Part shown: piece after piece, positions 53,665 through 62,171 of the stretch
Layout: every line of letters starts with the position of its first letter
Position numbering within the stretch: position 1 is the stretch's first letter
Source: Mycolicibacterium cosmeticum
Lineage (GTDB): Bacteria; Actinomycetota; Actinomycetes; Mycobacteriales; Mycobacteriaceae
Length of the DNA stretch: 64,000 nt
NCBI GenBank assembly: GCA_016197365.1
Contig: JACPVS010000021.1
Coordinates: 483,276-547,275 of the forward strand
Direction of reading: 5' to 3'
Translations under genes and position numbers: made by a program
Notes under the pieces: model-generated
What the model was told of the DNA's origin: nothing
What the model saw: the letters and a program-made list of their open reading frames with translations, nothing else
Database searches by the model: none

Positions 53665-54204
53665 ATGACCTCGGCACGCGACCGCATCCTCGACGCGTAT
53701 GAGGAACTCCTGGCCCGCGAGGGCGAGCGTTACGCCACTCTCGACGCCGTCGCAGCCAAGGCGGGCGTATCCAAAGGTGGGCTGCTCTACCACTTTCCGG
53801 CCAAAGACCAACTCAGCGACGGATTGTGCGAACGCTTGATCTCGCTGGCCGCCGAGGATGTCGACGAGATGCGCACTGCGGCAGAAGGTCCGGCGCGCTA
53901 CTACGTGCGCACGTCCCGCTATGAAGGCACCGCCCTCGACCGCGTGCTCGTCGCCGTGTCACGGCTGCAGCAGGCGGGCAATCCACGGGCCCGCGCCGTG
54001 ATGGAGGTGGTGTCCGACACGTGGCTCGCCATCCTGCACGACACACTGGGCGACCTCGCCATGGCCCGCGCCATCAAGCTGATCGGCGACGGGCTGTACT
54101 ACAACGCACTCTCTCGCGCCCTCGCCGGAACCCCGGACCCGGCCACCGGCGACGAAGAACTCCTGGCCGTCATCGACCGGATCACCAGGAACTCGGCTAC
54201 CTGA
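53665..54204 (+). CDS. TetR/AcrR-family transcriptional repressor
   Basis: This 179-residue regulator has the TetR helix-turn-helix (YATLDAVAAKAGVSKGGLLYHFPAKDQL) and a helical ligand domain. The GLLYHF motif is typical of a group that represses transporters. It faces the MFS gene across a near-perfect palindrome and probably represses both. Its last 8 bases overlap the convergent DMT transporter gene. Confidence 0.9.
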   Translation: MTSARDRILDAYEELLAREGERYATLDAVAAKAGVSKGGLLYHFPAKDQLSDGLCERLISLAAEDVDEMRTAAEGPARYYVRTSRYEGTALDRVLVAVSRLQQAGNPRARAVMEVVSDTWLAILHDTLGDLAMARAIKLIGDGLYYNALSRALAGTPDPATGDEELLAVIDRITRNSAT

Positions 54205-55123
54205 CGCCGACCTCGTCGGCAGGTTCGTTGTGCAAGAGCTGCTCGTGGCGGGCACCGGATCCGCGCCCCAGCGCAATGGTGGCGATGGCCATCGTGACCA
54301 CCGACGCCAGCAGGATCACCGCGGCGGCACCGTGCGCCGTCAACCGCTCGTCGAGCACCAGGAACCCGATGCCGACGGCGACCAACGGTTCGCCCACGAG
54401 CATCGTCGGCACCGACGCCTGCAGCGCACCGGCATTGAAGGCCGACTGCTGCAACACGGTGACCGCCACCGCGAGGGCGACCAGGAGATAGGGAGCGGGC
54501 GCAGTCAGCACGGCATGCCAGCCGCCGTCGGCGAAGCGCTGGGTACAGACCTTGGTGAGCACGGCGATCAAGCCGAGGAGCACCGCCACCGACACCGCCA
54601 GCAGCATGGCCCGCATCTTGCCGCGGAGGCGCGTGGCTGCCGCGATGCAGCCGGTCACCAGCACCGCCGAAGCCGTCAACGAGAGGACCCACGGCCAGAC
54701 CGACGGCTCGTAGGCACCTTCCTCGGGGCGTCCGGCAAGAACAAAGACCGTCAGACTCGCCGTCAACACCACCGACCACCACCAGTCGGACGGCCCGACG
54801 TGCTGTCGCGAGAACCGGGCACCCAGTGGCAGCACGAACAGCAACGACGACACGATCAGCGGTTGCACCACCAGCAGCGAACCGTACGAAAGTGCCACGG
54901 CCTGAAAGGCGTAACCCGCGAACGCCGCAAGTGTGCCCGCCCACCACAGCGGTTCCTTCACCCAGGAGGTAACCACGGTGTCGTCGTCGTCAGCCGACCG
55001 GTGATCGGACTGGTCCTGAATGGCGCGTTGGCGAACCACCATGCCCACGGCGGCGCTGACGGCAGCCAACAACGCGAAAACCACCGTCACCGTGCCGGTG
55101 TTTCCCGCCACGACAATCGCCAA
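54197..55123 (-). CDS. DMT-family (EamA-like) transporter
   Basis: This 308-residue protein has about 9-10 hydrophobic helices arranged as two EamA-like repeats (first near 10-150, second from 155-290). A short acidic loop (SADDDDTVV) follows the first helix. Visible motifs include FALLAAVSAAVGMVVRQRAI and LGLIAVLTKVCTQRF. Substrate unknown. It ends with a cytosolic tail and overlaps the TetR gene end by 8 bases. Confidence 0.82.
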   Translation of the reverse strand: MAIVVAGNTGTVTVVFALLAAVSAAVGMVVRQRAIQDQSDHRSADDDDTVVTSWVKEPLWWAGTLAAFAGYAFQAVALSYGSLLVVQPLIVSSLLFVLPLGARFSRQHVGPSDWWWSVVLTASLTVFVLAGRPEEGAYEPSVWPWVLSLTASAVLVTGCIAAATRLRGKMRAMLLAVSVAVLLGLIAVLTKVCTQRFADGGWHAVLTAPAPYLLVALAVAVTVLQQSAFNAGALQASVPTMLVGEPLVAVGIGFLVLDERLTAHGAAAVILLASVVTMAIATIALGRGSGARHEQLLHNEPADEVGVR

Positions 55124-55149
55124 ACGTCGGCGTGATCAACGCAACACGG

Positions 55150-55833
55150 TCAGCACAGACGCGTGATGCGGCAGAACGGGGAGCCGTGGCGAGGGTGGGG
55201 TCCGGACCTGGGTGCACTGCCCGGGTCGTCGGGAGCAGGTGCCGGTGGGGTGACCACCGGCGCCGGCGCCGGACTCGGCAAGGTGGCCGGCATGGTCCAG
55301 ATGGCCAGCGGTTGACCGGACGGCCCGTAGTAACTGGCCGCCGCGGGGGCGATCAACCGCAACTCGGTGGGCTGCGCGCCGGGCTTGAGATGGAAATACA
55401 CCCAGCCGTCCGCGTCGGCGCTCACCGGAGCCGGCAGCGGCGGCATCGTCAGCACCGTCGCCGGGACGGTCCGAAGCTCCTCGCCGGTGCTGGTGCTCAG
55501 CCGCAGACCGGCGTTGAAACCGGTGGCGTCGATGGCCGCGGTGACTCCGGTGAACGACACCTCGATGCCGAGTTCCAGCTCATCGCTCTGCGACAGATGG
55601 GTCAGGGCCACGTTCTCCGCCCGCGCCGTCACGGTCATTCCCCGTGCGGATTCGCCGGTGCCCAGCGGCTCCGCGACGGGGGCCGCGACCGCAGGGGTGG
55701 GCGTGGTGCTGCTCGAACTCGGGTTGGCGAGCACGTCCATGATCGACGCCTGGTGGTCCGGCTCCACCGAGCAACCGGTGGCCAGCAACATCGTGGCGAC
55801 CGCCACCGCTGCCCGTCGTACCGACATGTCCAT
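55150..55833 (-). CDS. Lipoprotein, unknown function
   Basis: This 227-residue protein has a lipobox LLATGC (about 17-22) after a short hydrophobic stretch, so it is lipidated at Cys and exported. The mature part has a Ser/Thr/Pro-rich linker, then a beta-rich domain (MTVTARAENVALTHLSQSDELELGIEVSF in parts) resembling small MPT63-like folds, and a Pro-rich C-terminal tail with PDDPGSAPRSGPHPRH. Start ATG 55833 or 55827. Neighbouring genes give no functional clue. Confidence 0.75.
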   Translation of the reverse strand: MDMSVRRAAVAVATMLLATGCSVEPDHQASIMDVLANPSSSSTTPTPAVAAPVAEPLGTGESARGMTVTARAENVALTHLSQSDELELGIEVSFTGVTAAIDATGFNAGLRLSTSTGEELRTVPATVLTMPPLPAPVSADADGWVYFHLKPGAQPTELRLIAPAAASYYGPSGQPLAIWTMPATLPSPAPAPVVTPPAPAPDDPGSAPRSGPHPRHGSPFCRITRLC

Positions 55834-55861
55834 AGGGTCGGTACTTTCGCACACGCAGCTG

Positions 55862-56752
55862 TCAGACCGCGAGCATCGGCCGAACCTCGGCGCCCACAAA
55901 TCGGACGAAGCCCTCGATGTCCGCTCCGGCGGCCGGTTGCAGCACCACGGTGGCCGCGCCCGCCTCGGCCCAGCGCCGAGCACCCGCGGCCACCTCGCCG
56001 GCATCACCGGCCACGCCGACATCGTCGGCGGGATCGAGTTCCCAATGCTCGATCTCGGCCCGCAGGTCCGCTTGTGCCGTCGGACCCGTCGCGCACAGCA
56101 CATACGCGACGACGGAGTGGGCGGCCCGCTCGGGCCGGAGGTCGCCGCCCGCGCGGATATGGGCGACCGCCGCGCGCAGGTCGTCGGGTGTGGTGCCACC
56201 GGCCAGCACCGTGCCCGTCGCCAGTTCGCCGCTCAGCCGCAAGGTCTTCGGGCCGGTCGCCGCGGCCAGCACCTCGGTGCCCGCCGGGGGCGGCCAGTCC
56301 AGTGCGACGCCGTCAAGGCTGACGTAGCGTCCGACGAAGGTCACCCGTTCGCCGCGCAGCAGCGCGGTGAGGCACGTCAGATACTCGCGCAGCAGCGTCA
56401 TCGGGGATTCCACCCGCTGACCGATCTGCGCCATCCAGTCCTGCACGCCGTGGCCGACACCGATCCGCACGCGGCCCGGGAAGGCCCGCGCCAAGGTCGC
56501 GATCTCCATCGCGGTCAGCGCCACATTGCGCATCGGTACGGGTAGCACCCCCACGCCGACAGTCAGTTCGGTGCTGTGCGACAACGCGATCGCCGCGGCG
56601 GACACTCCCCCGGCCAGAAAGCAATCCTCCCACAGCCACAGCTCGTCGAGGCCCGCGTCATCGGCCGCGCGGGCGGCGGCAGCCAGCCGCTCCGGTGGGA
56701 TCTGTGGCCGGAAGACAACGCCGACCCGTGTCGTCGCCCGCAGTGTCTGCAC
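55862..56752 (-). CDS. LLM-class F420-dependent oxidoreductase
   Basis: This 296-residue luciferase-like protein has LDELWLWEDCFLAGGVSAAAIAL (in parts), ELTVGVGVLPVPMRNVALTAMEIATLARAFPGRVRIGVGHG (in parts) and DWPPPAGTEVLAAATGPKTLRL. The WEDC(F/Y) segment and small size are typical of F420-type reductases. It begins 79 bases before the divergent MerR gene. No pathway partner is evident. Confidence 0.85.
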   Translation of the reverse strand: MQTLRATTRVGVVFRPQIPPERLAAAARAADDAGLDELWLWEDCFLAGGVSAAAIALSHSTELTVGVGVLPVPMRNVALTAMEIATLARAFPGRVRIGVGHGVQDWMAQIGQRVESPMTLLREYLTCLTALLRGERVTFVGRYVSLDGVALDWPPPAGTEVLAAATGPKTLRLSGELATGTVLAGGTTPDDLRAAVAHIRAGGDLRPERAAHSVVAYVLCATGPTAQADLRAEIEHWELDPADDVGVAGDAGEVAAGARRWAEAGAATVVLQPAAGADIEGFVRFVGAEVRPMLAV

Positions 56753-56831
56753 CCACTCTTTCTACCCATCCATCCGGATCTGTGGCCCGCGGCACAGATT
56801 ATTTCTGCCTCAAGTGGGTAATAAGGAAACC

Positions 56832-57164
56832 GTGATCGAGAAGGACGGCACGGACACGAACAGCGCCCGGGGCGTGTACGGCATGTCGGTGGCTTCGGAA
56901 TTGTCCGGGTTGGATCCCCAGACTCTGCGGCTGTACGACCAGCGCGGCCTTCTCCGCCCGGCGCGCACCGACGGCGGCACTCGTCGCTACAGCGACGACG
57001 ATCTGAGCAGACTCCGGCGCATCACGTCTCTTGTCGACGACGGAGTCAACCTTGCCGACGTCGCCATGGTGCTTGCCCTGCAAGACAGCAACACCCGCCT
57101 GCAGCACGAAGTCTCGCAGTTGCGCGAGAACAACACCCACCGAAATCCAGGAAAGAATGTCTGA
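56832..57164 (+). CDS. MerR-family regulator, HspR-like
   Basis: This 110-residue protein starts at GTG 56832 behind AAGGAA. It has LSGLDPQTLRLYDQRGLLRPART and RRYSDDDLSRLRRITSLVDDGVNLADV, matching the winged helix of heat-shock repressor HspR. The tail has a short coiled coil with NTRLQHEVSQLREN. Its stop overlaps the start of the GAF-ANTAR gene by one base. True hspR sits with dnaK, which is not here, so this is a paralogue. Confidence 0.85.
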   Translation: MIEKDGTDTNSARGVYGMSVASELSGLDPQTLRLYDQRGLLRPARTDGGTRRYSDDDLSRLRRITSLVDDGVNLADVAMVLALQDSNTRLQHEVSQLRENNTHRNPGKNV

Positions 57165-57868
57165 TGACTGGCTCCGCTCGGGATGACTCCCTGCGCTCCG
57201 CGATGAACGAACTAACTCGCCAGCATCTGGACTCGGCGCCCGCCATCGAAGACACTCTGGCCGCGGTGACGGCTGCGGCGGTCGAATTCATCGACGGTGT
57301 CGAGTATGCCGACGTGATGCTGGTGCGCGGCGAGGATTTCGTCTCCAGAGCGCCGACCGCGCCGCTGGTGACCGATCTGGACGCCGAGCAACTGCGTCTC
57401 GGTGAGGGACCGTGTCTGCACGCCGCGTTGACCGATACCGTGGTGCATTGCCCGGACCTCGCCTCGGATTCACGCTGGCCCACCTTCGCTGCGGCGGCCG
57501 TCGAAGCAGGTGTGCGACGGATGATGTCGTTTCCGTTGTACCGACACCGCAACAGCGGCGGAGCACTGAACTTGATGGGACGCGGCGTGGTGCCGATGGA
57601 CCGCGAAGGACAAGCCATCGCCGCGATGCTGGCCACCCACGCCGCCGTCGCACTGATCGCGGCCGATCGGCTGCACCAGTTCGAAACCGCTTTGGCCAGC
57701 CGGGATCTCATCGGGCAAGCCAAGGGCATCGTGATGGAACGCTTCAACATAGATGCGGCCGATGCGTTCGGTCTGATCACCCGGCTCTCGCAGGAGACCA
57801 ACACCCCGGTGCGCATCGTCGCCGGCTCGATCGCCAGGGACCGGGAACGGTCGGCCAAAGAGGGGTGA
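57164..57868 (+). CDS. GAF-ANTAR domain antitermination regulator
   Basis: This 234-residue protein has a GAF sensor domain (about 10-165) and a C-terminal ANTAR RNA-binding domain (LASRDLIGQAKGIVMERFNI, then ADAFGLITRLSQETN). ANTAR proteins bind paired hexaloop stem-loops and prevent transcription termination. It is coupled by overlap to the HspR-like gene before it and the MFS gene after it (GTGA). The signal for the GAF domain is unknown. Confidence 0.9.
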   Translation: MTGSARDDSLRSAMNELTRQHLDSAPAIEDTLAAVTAAAVEFIDGVEYADVMLVRGEDFVSRAPTAPLVTDLDAEQLRLGEGPCLHAALTDTVVHCPDLASDSRWPTFAAAAVEAGVRRMMSFPLYRHRNSGGALNLMGRGVVPMDREGQAIAAMLATHAAVALIAADRLHQFETALASRDLIGQAKGIVMERFNIDAADAFGLITRLSQETNTPVRIVAGSIARDRERSAKEG

Positions 57869-59361
57869 CGGCCGAATCCGAAGGCTTGCAGTTGTCCAGC
57901 GGTTCCGGCCGTTGGGTGCTGACCGCCACGGTCCTCGGGTCAGGGATGGCGATGATCGACGGCACTGTGGTCAACGTTGCGCTTCCGCACATCAGTCGCG
58001 AGTTGGGGGGTGGATTCGCGGCTCTGCAATGGGTGATCAACGGCTACGCCCTGACGCTGGCGTCACTGATCCTGTTGGGCGGCTCGCTCGGCGACAAGTT
58101 CGGCCGACGGCGCGTCTTTCTCATCGGGGTTGCCTGGTTCGCGCTGGCTTCGGTGGGCTGCGGTCTGGCGCCCAACATGGAAACGCTGATCGCGGCACGG
58201 GCCCTCCAAGGTGTCGGGGGCGCGTTGCTCACCCCCGGCAGCCTGGCCCTGATCTCCAGCTCATTTCGGCGCGAGGACCGAGGTGCCGCGATCGGGGCGT
58301 GGTCGGGACTGGGTGGACTGGCTGCCGCGCTGGGCCCACTCCTCGGCGGATTCCTCGCCGAGCAGAGCTGGCGCGCAGTGTTTCTCATCAATGTGCCCAT
58401 CGCAATCCTCGTCGCGGTGGTGACAGTGCTGAAGGTGCCCGAAAGCCGCAATCAGTACGCGCCCCCAGGGCTGGACGTGACAGGTACGACGTTGGCCGTG
58501 ATCGGGCTCGCCGCCACGACATTCGGCCTGACCGATCTCAGTAACAACGGCATGTCACCCGGGGCCTTGATCGCCGTCGCCGCAGGCATTGCCGCGTTTG
58601 TCGGGCTGATCGCCGTCGAGCGCCGCTCATCCGCGCCCCTGGTTCCCCCGGCGCTGTTCACCGACAACATCTTTCGGATCGCGAATCTGATCACGCTGCT
58701 CATCTACGGTGCGCTCGGCGTGGTGTTCCTGTTGCTCGTACTGCAACTACAGACGGTGGCCGGGTTCAGTCCCGTCGCGGCCGGCAGCGCACTTCTTCCT
58801 TTCACCGCCGTCATGTTGTTGTTCTCGGCCAAGGCGGGTGCGCTCGCCGGCCGCCTGGGACCGCGACTCCCCCTTGCGGTCGGAGCTGCGATTGCCGCCA
58901 TCGGGGTGCTGTTGATGCTGCGCGTCGGAGCCGATGCGTCCTGGCTGGCCGATGTGTTCCCGGCGGCCATCACCTTCGGCATGGGCATGACACTGATCGT
59001 CGCGCCGCTGACATCAGCGGTGCTCGGGGCGGCCCCTGACGACCTGGCCGGCGCGGCGTCGGGAGTGAACAACGCGGTGGCTCGGGCGGGCGGATTGATC
59101 GCCGTGGCAGTGGTGCCCGGCCTGGCCGGCATCGCGCACGCCGAGCATGTCGATCCGGGCGCGTTCGACGCGGGCTTTCGCACGGCCATCATGATCGCCG
59201 CCGGTCTGTTGTTGGCGAGTTCGGTGCTCGCGATCTTGGGGATCCGCCCGCGGACGGCCCCCGCAACGCGCTCGGACGGGTTCCGCATCGAAGACTGCCC
59301 GCGCTGCGATGTCACGGGGCCGGCGGTGGCGCCTAGTGAGGTTGTTCGGCAGTCGCCTTGA
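57865..59361 (+). CDS. DHA2-family MFS transporter (14 TM)
   Basis: This 498-residue protein has the DHA2 motifs MAMIDGTVVNVALPHISREL, GGSLGDKFGRRRVFLIG, and ALQGVGGALLTPGSLALIS, with about 14 helices. The family exports drugs or metabolites with protons. GTG 57865 overlaps the GAF-ANTAR stop. A cytosolic C-terminal tail carries CPRCDVTG, two Cys that could bind metal. It is likely co-regulated by the MerR and ANTAR proteins. Confidence 0.88.
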   Translation: MTAESEGLQLSSGSGRWVLTATVLGSGMAMIDGTVVNVALPHISRELGGGFAALQWVINGYALTLASLILLGGSLGDKFGRRRVFLIGVAWFALASVGCGLAPNMETLIAARALQGVGGALLTPGSLALISSSFRREDRGAAIGAWSGLGGLAAALGPLLGGFLAEQSWRAVFLINVPIAILVAVVTVLKVPESRNQYAPPGLDVTGTTLAVIGLAATTFGLTDLSNNGMSPGALIAVAAGIAAFVGLIAVERRSSAPLVPPALFTDNIFRIANLITLLIYGALGVVFLLLVLQLQTVAGFSPVAAGSALLPFTAVMLLFSAKAGALAGRLGPRLPLAVGAAIAAIGVLLMLRVGADASWLADVFPAAITFGMGMTLIVAPLTSAVLGAAPDDLAGAASGVNNAVARAGGLIAVAVVPGLAGIAHAEHVDPGAFDAGFRTAIMIAAGLLLASSVLAILGIRPRTAPATRSDGFRIEDCPRCDVTGPAVAPSEVVRQSP

Positions 59362-59397
59362 TCGCCGCGAGCGTCACGGCGGACCCGCCAAGGAGGA

Positions 59398-60267
59398 TCA
59401 GCGCGCGGTGTGCCGATCCATCCGTCGCAGCTTCTCCACGATCAGCTCCTGCGCTCGCCGGCCTGCGGACGTGGGAAACAGTGGGTAGTCGTGGGCGAGA
59501 CGGTGCCCCTCGTGGTAGTCGACCGTGACCCCGCTCCGGTTGGCTTTATCCACGAGCACACGGGCGTCCGCGTTGAGAATGTCGCGGGTGCCGCTGAACA
59601 CCGTCATGGGCCCGAGTCCGGTGAGGTCGGCGTGTAGTGGGCTGACGCGAGGATCGTCGTCGGCAAGCTCGCCCTGCCACCACCTGCCGTACTCGCGCAG
59701 ACTGTCGCGGTCGATCCAGGGGTCATCCACCGAAGCGATCGCGGGATTGCCCAGGGCGATGTCGAGTGCCGGTGAGATGAGGACAGTGGAGGCGATCCAG
59801 CCGTCGTCGCGCAGCCCCAGCGCCGTCGACAGTGCGATCTGACCGCCGGCGGAGTCACCGACGAGGCCGTCGGCCGAAGATTCCATGGCGAGGTCGGCGA
59901 CCTTCGGAACCACGTCGGCGGCGGTGCCGAACGGAACCAAGGGATACAGCGGGACCACGACCCGAACCCGGGCTTGTGCGGCCATCCGCTCGACGAGACG
60001 CCAGTGGGGTTTCGCGATCTGGTGCACCCATGCACCACCGTGCAGGTAGAGCACCGTCGTCCGTGGGTCCGCGGCCGCCGGCTCGAAGGTGTAGACGGCC
60101 CACCCGTCCCATCGCCCGACCGAGACGGACACGTCGGACCGGATACGACGTGGCGGACCGAACCGGACCGGGCGCAACGCGCTTTCACGGATGTGCCCGT
60201 CGATGTCGGCACGTGGCCGATCACGGCGCGCCATCCTCCGCGCCGACGTGAATCGTGCCAACTTCAT
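59398..60267 (-). CDS. Alpha/beta hydrolase (HSL-type esterase/lipase)
   Basis: This 289-residue hydrolase has the HSL-family oxyanion motif LHGGAW, the nucleophile GDSAGG, a late Asp in SGTRDIL and His in HDYPLF. These features mark steroid-ester or short-chain acyl esterases such as LipF/LipH-type proteins. ATG 60267 (MKLARFTSARR) is the likely start; GTG 60288 is possible. No signal peptide. It stands alone in a convergent arrangement with the MFS gene. Confidence 0.85.
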   Translation of the reverse strand: MKLARFTSARRMARRDRPRADIDGHIRESALRPVRFGPPRRIRSDVSVSVGRWDGWAVYTFEPAAADPRTTVLYLHGGAWVHQIAKPHWRLVERMAAQARVRVVVPLYPLVPFGTAADVVPKVADLAMESSADGLVGDSAGGQIALSTALGLRDDGWIASTVLISPALDIALGNPAIASVDDPWIDRDSLREYGRWWQGELADDDPRVSPLHADLTGLGPMTVFSGTRDILNADARVLVDKANRSGVTVDYHEGHRLAHDYPLFPTSAGRRAQELIVEKLRRMDRHTAR

Positions 60268-60288
60268 CGGTGCCGCGCGTCGCGACAC

Positions 60289-60622
60289 CGAGGGCTGCGT
60301 GAGGGTGAGGCCGATTCCGTCATCTGCGACGGTTACCCCGGCGTCAATAGGACGAAACAGGACAACAGCCGCGTGCGGCGGGATTGACGAAACGCCCTGT
60401 CAGGCAGAGTAAGTCACAAGAGATCCGATCACCGGCCCCACGGCGGGATCGTCCCACCAGCACGCGCGGCACTGCGAGCTCCACTGCCCCATGCGGGTCA
60501 CGTCGGACACCAGCGCTTAGATCTCCACGCGCCCTCGGTCGATCACAACGGAGTCGGAGAATTCCAGTGGGGTCACGGTTGGCGAGTCTCGCTGCGCATG
60601 GTTATATAGCGATCACCACAGA
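60289..60622. other. Intergenic stretch holding the SRPBCC remnant
   Basis: Apart from the pseudogene at 60400-60576, I see no gene, tRNA or clear terminator here. The last 20 bases (TATATAGCG) before 60623 are AT-rich and may be the promoter of the coenzyme-reductase-like gene. Confidence 0.5.
60400..60576 (-). pseudogene. SRPBCC (polyketide cyclase-like) gene remnant with in-frame stop
   Basis: Read from GTG 60576 on the reverse strand, one frame gives VTPLEFSDSVVIDRGRVEI, a TAA at 60519-60517, then ALVSDVTRMGQWSSQCRACWWDD and ends at TGA 60400. The second part matches the strongly conserved YALVSDVTRMGxWS...CxxCxWxD of actinobacterial SRPBCC proteins; the TAA stands exactly where those have Tyr. 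Family members have about 140-150 residues, so the C-terminal half (WEFxxxxGGSWVRW region) is missing. It is thus a decayed fragment between the esterase and the reductase-like gene. Confidence 0.7.
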
Positions 60623-60634
60623 ATGGAGATCGTC

Positions 60635-61279
60635 GTGAAGTACGCCATCATCGGCTCGGGTGCCATCGGTTCCGCCCTGGCGCAACAATTCGCCAGAATC
60701 GGCATCGAAGTCGCGGTCGCCACCTCCAAAGGCCCCGCCGCGGTGGCAGGCCTGGCCGAGCGGATCGGTCCTCAGATCGTGCCGACGGAGGTCACCGCCG
60801 CACTCCAGGCCGACGTCGTCCTTCTCGCCGTACCGTTCGAGGCAGTGCAGACGCTCGTCCAGCAGATACCGGACTGGCAAGCACGCATCATCATCGACGC
60901 CACCAATGCCATTGACTACAGCGACTTTTCGCCGGCAGACCTGGGTGGGCGCGCGTCGACCGACCTCATCGCGGAGTGGGCCGGCAATGCCCGTGTGGTC
61001 AAAGCGTTCGGCAATACGTGGGCCAAAGTGCTGGCCCGCGATCCCGGCGACGGCCACGGCGGCCGTCGCATCGCCTTCCTGTCGGGCAACGACGCAGCCG
61101 CCAACGCCGAAGTGGCCGACTTGGCAGCACAATTCGGGTTCGAGCCCATCGACCTCGGCCGAAACGATGCGGGCGGGCGGTTGTTGTCCTTCGGCGGACC
61201 GCTGACCGGGCACAGCTTCATCTCCCAGCGGCTGGTCGGCGACAGTCCGCCCGCGATGGACCTGGCCGAGCCGGTGTGA
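60635..61279 (+). CDS. NADPH:F420 reductase-like NAD(P)-binding protein
   Basis: This 214-residue Rossmann protein has YAIIGSGAIGSALAQQFARIG (in parts), VATSKGP for the NADP phosphate, and VVKAFGNTWAKVLARDP. The layout is that of FNO and related pyrroline-reductase/F420-reductase domains. GTG 60635 has GGAG upstream; ATG 60623 adds 4 residues. It could reduce F420 or a small ketone. Its stop overlaps the ATG of the TetR gene by one base, so they are coupled. Confidence 0.8.
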   Translation: MKYAIIGSGAIGSALAQQFARIGIEVAVATSKGPAAVAGLAERIGPQIVPTEVTAALQADVVLLAVPFEAVQTLVQQIPDWQARIIIDATNAIDYSDFSPADLGGRASTDLIAEWAGNARVVKAFGNTWAKVLARDPGDGHGGRRIAFLSGNDAAANAEVADLAAQFGFEPIDLGRNDAGGRLLSFGGPLTGHSFISQRLVGDSPPAMDLAEPV

Positions 61280-61839
61280 TGGCGCGCCCGCGCGAATTCG
61301 ACCGCGAGAGCGCCCTGGAGTCGGCGATGATCGCCTTCTGGGAGTGTGGCGGATACGACCAGACCTCCATCGCCCAGTTGACGAAAGCGATGGGCATCGG
61401 CTCGCCCAGCCTGTACGCCGCCTTCGGCAGCAAGCGGGATCTCTACACCGAAGCCGTCGAGCGCTACGCTCAGCGACCCGGAACCCCACTGACATTGGCA
61501 CTTGACGAACCGACCGCCCATGCTTTCGCGGCGCGTCTCCTCGACGCCGCGATCGTGGACTGCACCAAGAGAGGTCAGCCCAAAGGCTGCCTGGTGAACA
61601 CCGACCCGCTGCTGGTCGACCGGCGCGACGGCGGCCGCGATGTCATCGCCGCCCGGCTGGCCCGGGCGAAGGCCGACGGCGACCTACCGGCAGCCGCAGA
61701 TCCAGGCACGCTGGCCGAACTGCTCATCATCGTGATCAACGGGCTGTCCACCCGGGCCCGCGACGGAGCCTCCCGCGGCGAGCTGCGTGCCGTCGCCGCC
61801 ACCGTTGTCGGTTCGATGTTCGGGGACCAGATTCCCTGA
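61279..61839 (+). CDS. TetR-family transcriptional regulator
   Basis: This 186-residue protein has MARPREFDRESALESAMIAFWECGGYDQTSIAQLTKAMGIGSPSLYAAFGSKRDLY (in parts), the classic TetR helix-turn-helix of the YafC/QacR-like group. The Cys in VDCTKRG and ending CLVNTD suggest oxidant sensing, as in some aldehyde or quinone sensors. It overlaps the reductase-like gene by one base and probably represses that pair. Confidence 0.88.
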   Translation: MARPREFDRESALESAMIAFWECGGYDQTSIAQLTKAMGIGSPSLYAAFGSKRDLYTEAVERYAQRPGTPLTLALDEPTAHAFAARLLDAAIVDCTKRGQPKGCLVNTDPLLVDRRDGGRDVIAARLARAKADGDLPAAADPGTLAELLIIVINGLSTRARDGASRGELRAVAATVVGSMFGDQIP

Positions 61840-62171
61840 CTGCGTCAAGCGGCTGATGTTTCATCGTGCTGCCACTCACGCACCTTCAGCCTCGGTGACG
61901 CCGCCAGAACCGGGCAGCGCCGAAAGGTAGTCGGCGAAGCCTGCGGGCGCCCCGCCCCACCGGCCGGCTGCTGGTCCATACGGGGGCTTGCCCGGTACGC
62001 AAGATGCGAACTGTCCCAGAGCTTTCGGCCCGTGCGACAAGTTCGGCATCCTCGCCGGTTCGCAACGGACTCCACCGATCACCCCGGCCCGCCCGTAGCG
62101 GTCAAATACTTGCTGGCACCGATATTCTGCTGGCATGGGATCGCAGGGCGTGGCATCAACGCAGGAGCGGG
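61840..62171. other. Gene-poor stretch
   Basis: No confident gene. A reverse frame (62133 to 61876) is open but has no ribosome site, only moderate third-position G+C, and no motif I recognise. A weak AGGAG at its right end belongs to the acetyltransferase start. Confidence 0.4.

Noticed and set aside
59362..59397. Short GGCGG-CCGCC hairpin between convergent genes as terminator
   Set aside because: The stem is only 5 bases with a 2-base loop and no T-run, too weak to call.
61876..62133. Reverse-strand ORF of about 86 codons before the acetyltransferase gene
   Set aside because: It has no ribosome site, only moderate third-position G+C, and no motif I recognise. It may be real or a remnant, but I cannot support it.
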